64,000 bases of DNA from Gemmatimonadaceae bacterium (GTDB taxonomy: Bacteria > Gemmatimonadota > Gemmatimonadetes > Gemmatimonadales > Gemmatimonadaceae). A model generated the notes under the pieces. It did no database searches. It worked only from the letters and a program-made list of their open reading frames with translations, and was not told the DNA's origin. The stretch's first letter is position 1. Each line of letters starts with the position of its first letter. The position numbers and the translations under genes are program-made. Below are positions 16,667 to 23,937 of this stretch, piece after piece. The DNA lies in assembly GCA_019637355.1 (NCBI GenBank), contig JAHBVT010000001.1, positions 434,001 to 498,000 of the forward strand, read 5' to 3'.

Positions 16667-17121
16667 GGCGACGTGGCATCGCGCTACCGGCGGTGTTGTT
16701 AGTGCTCGTCGCCTTGGCGATGCTGTCGTCGCTGGCCTTGGGCGATGCATTCGCCGCAGCGCGGATGGCGGCGCTGGCCGAGGACGCCGCAGTTGCCCGC
16801 GCGACGGCGTCGCGAGGTGTAGCAGCCGTACGCGAGCCGCCTGACGTACCGTGGCTCTGTCTCCAGCCCCCTACGGCATCTGTTCGCCGCGAGGTCCGTG
16901 TGGAGGGTGGTGGCCGCTCCGACATCTATTGGGTGACCGTGGCTCCCGGCGTCGTGCGCGCCGAGGTGGTGGCCAGCGGCCCAATGGGGGCGCGGCACCG
17001 TCGGCTGGCGTGGCTACGTCCGGACAGCGTGGATCTGGACGATCCGCGCCCAGGCTGCCCTCTGGCTAGCCGACTCCTCCCGGCGGACACGGGCTGGCTC
17101 ACGGCCCACCCCGAGGGATAG
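16663..17121 (+). CDS. Minor pilus assembly protein, PilX/GspK-like
   Basis: 152 residues from GTG 16663, overlapping the previous stop (GTGA). The N-terminus VRRRGIALPAVLLVLVALAM is the PilX/GspK type, which lacks Glu5. The remainder is short for PilX. As last gene of the three-gene operon, it completes a V-W-X tip set. About 160 non-coding bases follow before pilM. Confidence 0.65.
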   Translation: MRRRGIALPAVLLVLVALAMLSSLALGDAFAAARMAALAEDAAVARATASRGVAAVREPPDVPWLCLQPPTASVRREVRVEGGGRSDIYWVTVAPGVVRAEVVASGPMGARHRRLAWLRPDSVDLDDPRPGCPLASRLLPADTGWLTAHPEG

Positions 17122-17279
17122 GCTTCCGGGGCCAAATCACGGCAGGGCGTTACCTTGCGCAGACCCCGCTCGTGTATTGTCGCAAGGAAGTAGCCGTGTC
17201 GCATTGACCCTGACCGGGCGCGCCCGCAACTTAGGCGACCCGAGACTCTTTGTCCCCGCAGGCCGCTCACGGGAATCGT

Positions 17280-18323
17280 ATGGCGCTTTTCGGTCGCAAG
17301 AAGACAACGGTTGGTCTCGATATCGGCTCCGGCCTCATCAAGGTTGCAGTCGTTGACCATTCCAAGTCGCAGCCCGAGCTCGTGCGGGCGGCGATTGCGC
17401 CGCTGTTGGCGGATGCAATCGTCGAAGGCGAGATTATGGACCCGGGCATTGTGTCCGATGCCATCACGGCGGCACTGCAGGATGCCGACGTGAGCACGAA
17501 GGATGTTGTCACGGCCGTCGGCGGGCGCGATGTCATCATCAAGAAGATCCCGATCGAACGTGTGAAGGAGGCCCAGGCGCGGGAGTTGATGCGCTGGGAG
17601 GCGGAGCAACACGTGCCGTTCGATATGGAGTCGGTGGAGCTCGACTTCCAGATTCTCGATCCCGACGGGACCGACCCCGAGATGAGCGTGTTGCTGGTGG
17701 CGGCCAAGCGCGAGCTGGTCGAGGCCAAGGTGCGCGTGCTCCAGGAGACGGGGTTGAACGCCGTGGCGGTGGACGTGGATGCGTTCGCGCTGCACAACGC
17801 GTTCGAGCTGAATTACCCTGACGCGATGAGCGGAACGGTCGCGTTGGTGAACATCGGCAACGAAGTGACGAACGTGAATCTCGTCGAGGATGGCGTGCCG
17901 ATTCTCACACGCGACCTGCCGACCGGGACGCGTCGCATCAAGGAGGACCTCCAGCGCGAGCGCGGGCTCGGTTCGGATGAAGCCGACGCGCTGTTGCGGG
18001 GCTTCGACCGTTCAGAGCATCTCGATGCAGTGCTCGAGTTGCGTGGTGAGGAGATTGCGGTGGGGATCGAGCGTGCCGTGGCTTTCCTCGCCTCGTCGTC
18101 GCGCGCGGGCACCACCGTGTCCGGTGTATACGTGTGCGGCGGCGGGTCGCGCACGCCGGGGCTGTTGGACGTCCTCGGCGACCGGCTGCGCCTGCCCACG
18201 CAGGCCGCCAACCCCTTGGCCAATCTCGTGGTGCGTGACGGTGCCTTCGGATCGCTCGTCACGGACGAGGTGGCTCCCCTGATGATGCTTCCGCTGGGCT
18301 TGGCCCTGCGGAAGCTTTCGTGA
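17280..18323 (+). CDS. pilM: Type IV pilus assembly ATPase-like protein PilM
   Basis: 347 residues. The actin-like PilM/FtsA fold starts with ALFGRKKTTVGLDIGSGLIKVAVVD, continues with EAQARELMRWEAEQHVPFDM and ends with GVYVCGGGSRTPGLLDVLGDRL. PilM is the cytoplasmic platform that binds the N-terminus of PilN. ATG 17280 is chosen over the upstream in-frame codon at 17250 because it begins the conserved MALFGRKK leader. It opens the canonical pilMNOPQ order. Confidence 0.93.
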   Translation: MALFGRKKTTVGLDIGSGLIKVAVVDHSKSQPELVRAAIAPLLADAIVEGEIMDPGIVSDAITAALQDADVSTKDVVTAVGGRDVIIKKIPIERVKEAQARELMRWEAEQHVPFDMESVELDFQILDPDGTDPEMSVLLVAAKRELVEAKVRVLQETGLNAVAVDVDAFALHNAFELNYPDAMSGTVALVNIGNEVTNVNLVEDGVPILTRDLPTGTRRIKEDLQRERGLGSDEADALLRGFDRSEHLDAVLELRGEEIAVGIERAVAFLASSSRAGTTVSGVYVCGGGSRTPGLLDVLGDRLRLPTQAANPLANLVVRDGAFGSLVTDEVAPLMMLPLGLALRKLS

Positions 18324-18339
18324 CCGTCCGGACGGATCG

Positions 18340-19032
18340 ATGATCGAAATCAACCTCCTCCCTGGCGCCCGCAAGAAGAAGGGCAGTTCCAGGGGCGCGT
18401 CGCTGAATCTCGGCGCGCTCCTCGAGGACCTGCGTGGGCGCTTCAAGGACCCTTGGCTGATGTTCGCCATCGCCGGCCTCGTCGTCGGCGTGTCGATTAT
18501 CGGTGCGATGTGGTATCTGCAGGACGGCAAGGGCAAGGAGCTGGCCGAACGCGAACGCATCGCGGTGCAGGACTCGACGCGCTATGCGGCAGTGCTGGCG
18601 CAGCGCACGGCCGCCGAGGCACAGCGCGACTCCATCCTCCGGCAGATCGCGGTCATCTCGGCCATCGACGGCGACCGCTTCATCTGGCCGCACCTGATGG
18701 ACGAAATCGCCCGCGCCCTGCCGACGTATACGTGGCTGCGCACCGTGCAGCAATCCAACCAGACGCCGGCGGTGTCGCCGGAAGCGCTGGCCGCGACGGG
18801 TGCGCCCGTCATCGGGATCCGGCTGATGGCCTACACCGTGGACCTGCAGGCCGTGACCCTCTTTATGAAGGACCTGGAAGCCTCGCCGTTCATCCGGAAT
18901 GTCACCATCTCCAGCTCGGAGTCGGCGACGGTGGACGGCAAGGATGTCCACCAGTTCCAGCTTGATATGCAGTACCAGAAGCCGGATTCGACCGCGATCC
19001 GTACCGTTCCCCTCTCGATCGCGGTGAGGTAG
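18340..19032 (+). CDS. pilN: Type IV pilus alignment protein PilN
   Basis: 230 residues. The cytoplasmic N-terminus starts IEINLLPGARKKK, the conserved INLLP motif that docks on PilM. One membrane helix (LMFAIAGLVVGVSIIGAMWY) is followed by a coiled coil and a periplasmic ferredoxin-like domain. The linker between the motif and the membrane helix is longer than usual (about 25 residues). It lies 16 bases after pilM. Confidence 0.9.
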   Translation: MIEINLLPGARKKKGSSRGASLNLGALLEDLRGRFKDPWLMFAIAGLVVGVSIIGAMWYLQDGKGKELAERERIAVQDSTRYAAVLAQRTAAEAQRDSILRQIAVISAIDGDRFIWPHLMDEIARALPTYTWLRTVQQSNQTPAVSPEALAATGAPVIGIRLMAYTVDLQAVTLFMKDLEASPFIRNVTISSSESATVDGKDVHQFQLDMQYQKPDSTAIRTVPLSIAVR

Positions 19033-19035
19033 CCA

Positions 19036-19644
19036 ATGGCCGGAATGCCGACTAGCCAACGCGACCAGTTGCTGCTCGTGCTCGGGGTGGTGGGAATCCT
19101 CGGGGCCGGTGCCTACTGGTACATGCCGTACCAGACGAAGGCGACTGCGCTCGCCGCGACGGAGACGCGCTTGGAGCGCCTCGACGCCTCGAACCAACGC
19201 GCGAAGGCACTGCTGGCCCGCGGTACGGTGGAGCAAATGCGTGAGGAAGCCAAGGTGCTGCAGGACAACCTGGCCCTGATGCGCACCTTGATCCCCGCGA
19301 GCAACGAGGTGCCGGCGCTGCTGGACCAGATTCTCGGCGCGGCGCGTCGAGTGGGTCTCGAGCAGGACAGCTTCGTCCCGGGCTCCGTCGTGCAAGGCGA
19401 GGCTTTCGACACCTACAGATATCGGCTGTCGTTCAACGGCACGTACCATCAGATTGGCGAACTGCTGGCCTCCATTGGCTCACTGCGACGGATTATGAGC
19501 CCGGTGAACCTGTCGCTGACGCCGACCCCGGACGGTCGCTCGCGCCTGCGCGCCAATCCCGGGGAGCAGTTGCTGACCGCGAACTTCGAGATTCAGACCT
19601 ACGTCGTCCGAAGCACGCCCGGTGAGGAGGGGCCGACCCGATGA
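19036..19644 (+). CDS. pilO: Type IV pilus alignment protein PilO
   Basis: 202 residues: one membrane helix near the N-terminus (LLLVLGVVGILGAGAYWYM), a coiled coil (about residues 38-80) and a periplasmic domain with FNGTYHQIGELLASIGSLRR, the PilO signature region. It pairs with PilN to form the inner-membrane alignment complex. The ATG lies three bases after the pilN stop. One of the rare CATG sites of the window is here (19122). Confidence 0.9.
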   Translation: MAGMPTSQRDQLLLVLGVVGILGAGAYWYMPYQTKATALAATETRLERLDASNQRAKALLARGTVEQMREEAKVLQDNLALMRTLIPASNEVPALLDQILGAARRVGLEQDSFVPGSVVQGEAFDTYRYRLSFNGTYHQIGELLASIGSLRRIMSPVNLSLTPTPDGRSRLRANPGEQLLTANFEIQTYVVRSTPGEEGPTR

Positions 19645-20120
19645 ACCCACGCCTGCTGCTCATTGCTAGCCTCGTCGCGGCCTTGGCCTGGCCGGGAGTC
19701 GCCGAGGCGCAGCGGCGGCCGACGCCGGCGGCGCCGGCACGTCCGCGCGTCAGTACCGATGCCGTCCAGCGTGACTCGTCCGGTAATGTCATCTTTCATC
19801 GCGAAGTCTATGCGTACCCGCGGACGGGGCGGCGGGACCCCTTCTCGTCGCTGATCCAGACCGGCGACGTCCGTCCGATGGTGGCGGACCTCGAAATCGT
19901 GGCCATCACGGTCGGGCAGAGCGAGCGGCAAGCCATCGCGACCTTGCGCGACAAGTCGGCTAATGAGGTGTACCGCGTGCGGGTGGGGTCGACGTTTGGA
20001 CGCCTGCGTGTGGTGGCAATCCGCGCGCGCGATGTCGTGCTCGCCATTGATGAATTCGGATATACCCGGCAGGAGACCCTGTCGATCACTGTACCCGCTG
20101 GTGGAGGAAGGACGCCATGA
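19641..20120 (+). CDS. pilP: PilP-like pilus alignment protein
   Basis: 159 residues; start overlaps the pilO stop by four bases. A signal peptide (LLLIASLVAALAWPGVAEAQ) is followed by a disordered Pro-rich linker and then a PilP beta domain: GRRDPFSSLI, LEIVAITVGQSERQAIATLRDKS and RVRVGSTFGRLRVVAI. PilP bridges PilN/O to the secretin PilQ. Typical PilP is a lipoprotein, but this one has no lipobox Cys, so it is probably soluble in the periplasm or held by its signal anchor. Confidence 0.85.
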   Translation: MNPRLLLIASLVAALAWPGVAEAQRRPTPAAPARPRVSTDAVQRDSSGNVIFHREVYAYPRTGRRDPFSSLIQTGDVRPMVADLEIVAITVGQSERQAIATLRDKSANEVYRVRVGSTFGRLRVVAIRARDVVLAIDEFGYTRQETLSITVPAGGGRTP

Positions 20121-22021
20121 GGCGCATTCAGATGCTGGCCACCGTCGTGGCCGGCCTACTCTTGACGGGCGCTGCTGCGCCGGGTCCGGTGCCTGTCGCG
20201 CGCACGGAGGGCACCGCGACGGTGACCGCCGTGCGTGTGGTTCCGGGCGCCGGGCGCGCGGACGTCATCCTGTCGTTCGCCGGGGAGCTCGAGGTGTCCG
20301 ACTTCGTGCTCGACGGACCCGCCCGGATCGTCGTGGACCTTCGCGGCGCGACGCTGCAGTCCCGCGCTCCGAGCTACGACCGCGTCAACCGCGCCGGCAT
20401 TCGGAACGTGCGCCTCGGGCAGTTCGACACCGAGGTCGTCCGGCTGGTGCTCGACGTCGATTCGCCGCGGCGGTATGAGGTCACGCGGACGGCCACCGAG
20501 GTGCGCGTGAGCGTCTTTGGCGCCGATGACTTCTCGCCGTGGTCGGCGGCCGCCGTCGCCACCCGCGACGTGCCCCAGACGCCGGTTGCCCCCGTACGTG
20601 AAGTCGCGGCCGAGGCGCCGCGGTTCGAACCGCTGCCAAGTGCGCAGCGCAGCGAGCTGCCACGCATCTCCATCACGATCGCCAACCAGAGCATCTTCGA
20701 CGTGCTCGCGCACTTCTCCGCATTTTCCGGTCGCACGTTCGTGACGGGCCAAGGCGTCACCGGAACCGTGCGGTTCACCGAGATTGTGAACCAGCCCTGG
20801 GACGTGGCGCTTTCGAAGGTGCTGCAGGCGAATGGGCTGCAGGCGGTCGAGGACTCGACTGGCATCATCATGATCGACAGCTACGCCAATCTCGCGCGAC
20901 GTGTGGCCGCCGAGCCCTTGGTCACGCAACTGGTGCCGGTGAACTATGCCAAGGCAGCGCAACTGGCGGTCACGATTCGCCAACTCATTGCGGCCTGTTC
21001 GTCGGGCTCGGCGGGCTCCGAGTCGGCGACCATCGACGTCGCCACCGGTGGCACCACGGACGCCGATCCGGTAGCGCGTGCTGCGGGGGACGCATCCGCG
21101 CAGCAGACCTGTGGCCGTGGCGTCGTTACCTTCGACGAGAAGACGAACACCCTGCTCATCACCGAGACGGTCTCGCGACTGCCGGAGATCATCAGCTATG
21201 TCCGTGACCTCGACTTCCGGACGCCGCAGGTCGCCATCAGGGCCAAGATCATCGCCGTGGACCGCACCGCCACGGAAGAACTCGGCATCAGCTACGATTT
21301 CGGCTCGCCGACCAATTTCAGCCAGGCGCTCATCAATCGCGGTGTTCCGGGAGAGTTCCAGATTGGCCTCGGAGGCGACGCCTTCATCGGCGTGGCGAAC
21401 TCCAATCGCACGTTCCAGGGCACCGGGGCACTGAGTCTCATCTACAACGTGGTGATTGGCGGCAACAACCTGACTGCGTTCCTCGATGCCTTGAGCACGC
21501 AGAACCTTTCCGATGTGCAGGCGGAGCCCAGCACGACGACCGTCGACAATCGTCAGGCGACGCTCTTTGCCGGCACGGAGATCGCCTTCCTGCTCACGCC
21601 CCCGACGGTTCCTGGGCAGATTCAGGCCGTGGCGCCGGTCATCCAGCGCCAGAAGGTCGGCATCACGCTCGAAGTCACCCCCCGCGTTACTGCCAACCGA
21701 CAGATCTCGATGGAGATCAATGCCATCCAGCAGTCCCTGATCGGTATCACGATTGCCGGTCCCGAGATTTCCGAGCGTCAGGCAACCAATGAAGTCCTTG
21801 TCGGGGACGGCGAGACCGCCGTCATTGCCGGCCTGACGCAGACGCAGGTGACGCGCTTGGAGAGCGGCATTCCGTATCTGATGAAGCTGCCGTGGGTTGG
21901 TCGACTCTTCCGCGAGACGCGCGTCATCGAGCGCAAGCAGGACCTGCTGATCCTCGTTACGCCGCACATCGTCGATGAAGGCGAAGCCGTGCGCGCCACC
22001 TCGGCGCGGCCGCGCGAGTAG
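20117..22021 (+). CDS. pilQ: Type IV pilus secretin PilQ
   Basis: 634 residues, overlapping pilP. Order: signal peptide, one AMIN domain (residues ~35-130, ADVILSFAGELEVSDFVLDGPARIVVDL) that would bind peptidoglycan, a secretin/TonB short N-terminal domain (ISITIANQSIFDVLAHFSAFSGR), an N1 domain with a Ser/Thr/Gly-rich insert (~residues 290-330), and the secretin core with VQAEPSTTTVDNRQATLFAGTEI and the late VPYL-type GIPYLMKLPWVGRLFRE plus LLILVTPHIV. It forms the outer-membrane pore for the pilus. Confidence 0.94.
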   Translation: MRRIQMLATVVAGLLLTGAAAPGPVPVARTEGTATVTAVRVVPGAGRADVILSFAGELEVSDFVLDGPARIVVDLRGATLQSRAPSYDRVNRAGIRNVRLGQFDTEVVRLVLDVDSPRRYEVTRTATEVRVSVFGADDFSPWSAAAVATRDVPQTPVAPVREVAAEAPRFEPLPSAQRSELPRISITIANQSIFDVLAHFSAFSGRTFVTGQGVTGTVRFTEIVNQPWDVALSKVLQANGLQAVEDSTGIIMIDSYANLARRVAAEPLVTQLVPVNYAKAAQLAVTIRQLIAACSSGSAGSESATIDVATGGTTDADPVARAAGDASAQQTCGRGVVTFDEKTNTLLITETVSRLPEIISYVRDLDFRTPQVAIRAKIIAVDRTATEELGISYDFGSPTNFSQALINRGVPGEFQIGLGGDAFIGVANSNRTFQGTGALSLIYNVVIGGNNLTAFLDALSTQNLSDVQAEPSTTTVDNRQATLFAGTEIAFLLTPPTVPGQIQAVAPVIQRQKVGITLEVTPRVTANRQISMEINAIQQSLIGITIAGPEISERQATNEVLVGDGETAVIAGLTQTQVTRLESGIPYLMKLPWVGRLFRETRVIERKQDLLILVTPHIVDEGEAVRATSARPRE

Positions 22022-22045
22022 GCCATAGCCAATGGCAGGTGAGGG

Positions 22046-22073
22046 GGCCGCTTCGCGATATTGCGGGGCGGCC
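22046..22073 (+). terminator. Weak hairpin after pilQ
   Basis: GGCCGC (22046-22051) and GCGGCC (22068-22073) can pair, with CTCTCTG after. It is a modest candidate terminator for pilMNOPQ. Confidence 0.4.
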
Positions 22074-22084
22074 TCTCTGCTGTT

Positions 22085-22156
22085 GGACGGATGACGGATG
22101 ACGGCAGCGCGTTCGGCGCGCACCGTCAGCACGCATCCGTCCTCCGTCCTCCGTCC
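22085..22156. repeat. Inverted heptad repeat, GACGGAT type, between pilQ and aroC
   Basis: The left arm (22085-22104) is built of GACGGAT units and the right arm (22135-22156) of the complementary CCGTCCT/CCGTCAT-type units, so the arms pair with two mismatches. A GC-rich inner region lies between. The element sits between two transcription units, like the copy at 42606-42658. Confidence 0.75.
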
Positions 22157-22163
22157 ATTCCCG

Positions 22164-23360
22164 ATGCCCCACCTCACCTTCCGCACCGCCGGCGAATCCC
22201 ACGGTCCCGCCCTCATCGCACTCGTCGAGGGCGTCCCGGCTGGACTGCCGCTGCTCGCCGCACAGGTGGACCACGAGCTCGCGCGGCGGCAGCAGGGCTA
22301 TGGCCGCGGGCGGCGGATGGTAATCGAGACGGACCGCGTGGAGTTCCTGGCGGGCGTCCGCGCAGGCGAGACGCTCGGCGCGCCGGTGGCGATGATGATC
22401 CGCAACAAGGACTGGGCGAACTGGGAGGCGATTATGGATCCCGCGCCCCGGCCGGAGGACGAGGCGCCGGAAGGGCGCAAGCGACAGGTCACGCGCGTGC
22501 GGCCTGGCCACGCCGACCTCACCGGCCTGCTCAAGTTCGACCGCGACGACGCCCGCGACATCCTCGAGCGCGCCTCCGCCCGCGAGACCACGGCGCGCGT
22601 CGCCGCAGGGGCCGTCGCGAAAGCGCTGCTCGCCGAGCTCGGCGTGCGCATCGGCTCACACCTCGTGCACCTCGGCGGCGTGGACGCCAAGCCCGCGGCG
22701 CTGCCGGAGGACATCAACACGGCAGCCGACGCGTCGCCGCTGCGCTGCCTCGACGCCGACGCCGAGCGCGAGATGATCGCGCGCATCGACGCCGCCAAAG
22801 CTGACGGCAACACACTGGGTGGCATTTGCGAAGTTGTCGTGACGGGACTGCCGGTAGGGCTGGGCGCGCACGTGAGTTGGGACCGCAAGCTCGACGGTCG
22901 CCTGGCCGCAGCCATCTGCTCCATCCCGGCGGTGAAGGGCGTGGAGATGGGAATGGGCTTCGAGGCAGCGCGGCGCACCGGCGCCGACGTGCACGATGAG
23001 ATCGAGCCCGCGCCGAACAGCCCGCGCACGGGCAACGTGCGTCGCCGGACCAACCGCGCAGGCGGGCTTGAGGGCGGGATGACCACCGGTGAGCCGCTGG
23101 TACTTCGCGTGGCGATGAAGCCGATCTCCACGCTGATGCGTCCGCTGCAGACGGTGGACGTGCGCACCGGTGAGCCGGCGGCGGCTGCCGCCGAACGCAG
23201 CGACGTCACGGCTGTGCCGGCGATGGGCGTGATTGCCGAGGCGATGGCGGCGCTGGTGCTGGCCGACGCGGCGCTGGAGAAGTTCGGGGGGGACTCGGTA
23301 GGCGAGTTCCGCCGCAACCACGACGCCTACCTGGCGCGGGTGGCCGAGCGCCTCGGATGA
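22164..23360 (+). CDS. aroC: Chorismate synthase
   Basis: 398 residues from ATG 22164, which begins the conserved MPHLTFRTAGESHGPALIALVEG. Further signatures are RRQQGYGRGRRMVIETD, RPGHADLTGLLKF, RASARETTARVAAGAVAK and GGMTTGEPLVLRVAMKPISTL. It makes chorismate from EPSP with reduced FMN, the last shikimate pathway step. It overlaps aroK by four bases; the pair forms an aromatic biosynthesis operon. The start at 22164 lies eight bases after the inverted repeat. Confidence 0.97.
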   Translation: MPHLTFRTAGESHGPALIALVEGVPAGLPLLAAQVDHELARRQQGYGRGRRMVIETDRVEFLAGVRAGETLGAPVAMMIRNKDWANWEAIMDPAPRPEDEAPEGRKRQVTRVRPGHADLTGLLKFDRDDARDILERASARETTARVAAGAVAKALLAELGVRIGSHLVHLGGVDAKPAALPEDINTAADASPLRCLDADAEREMIARIDAAKADGNTLGGICEVVVTGLPVGLGAHVSWDRKLDGRLAAAICSIPAVKGVEMGMGFEAARRTGADVHDEIEPAPNSPRTGNVRRRTNRAGGLEGGMTTGEPLVLRVAMKPISTLMRPLQTVDVRTGEPAAAAAERSDVTAVPAMGVIAEAMAALVLADAALEKFGGDSVGEFRRNHDAYLARVAERLG

Positions 23361-23902
23361 GCACGGTGCCCAAGCGCATCGTGCTGGTGGGGCTCAGCGG
23401 GGCGGGGAAGAGCACGGCGGGGCGACTAGCCGCCGAGCAGTTGGCCGCGCGCGGGACGCCTTGGGGTTTCGTGGACCTAGACGAAGAGATCGAGCGACGG
23501 GCGGGCCGGCGCGTGGAGGAGATTTTCGCGCGGCAGGGCGAAGCGGCCTTTCGGAAGCTGGAACGGGCCGTGTCGCAGGAGCTCCACGCCCGGGAGCGCC
23601 TGCTGCTGGCCACGGGCGGGGGCTGGGTGGAGCTGGGGGAGGTTCTGGGGCGGTTTCTGGCGGATTCCGAGCTCGTGTACCTCCGGGTGAGCCCGGCGGT
23701 CGCGGCGGCCAGAATTGGGGCTGAAGGGGGCGGACGCCCCCTGCTGGCGGGTCCCGAACCCGAGATTCGGCTCGAAAAATTGCTGGGGCGCCGAGAGGCG
23801 GCCTATATGCAATCGCAGCATACACTTAGCGTTGATTCGATGTCACCCGAACAGGTGGCCTCTTATATAGTTGCGCTTGCGACGGCGGATGCGGGGGACT
23901 AG
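23357..23902 (+). CDS. aroK: Shikimate kinase
   Basis: 181 residues. P-loop GLSGAGKS (12-19), shikimate-binding FVDLDEEIERRAGRRVEEIF, LATGGGWV and the lid region GRPLLAG are all present. It phosphorylates shikimate at the 3-hydroxyl. The GTG/ATG context overlaps the aroC stop (ATGA), so translation is coupled. The C-terminal ~30 residues are variable. Confidence 0.95.
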   Translation: MSTVPKRIVLVGLSGAGKSTAGRLAAEQLAARGTPWGFVDLDEEIERRAGRRVEEIFARQGEAAFRKLERAVSQELHARERLLLATGGGWVELGEVLGRFLADSELVYLRVSPAVAAARIGAEGGGRPLLAGPEPEIRLEKLLGRREAAYMQSQHTLSVDSMSPEQVASYIVALATADAGD

Positions 23903-23937
23903 GATGACCTCCCTGTTCCGTACGCAATCCCCGAGTA

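Noticed and set aside
20156-22216. 686-codon open frame on the minus strand
   Set aside because: Antisense to pilQ, with no motifs and a biased composition.
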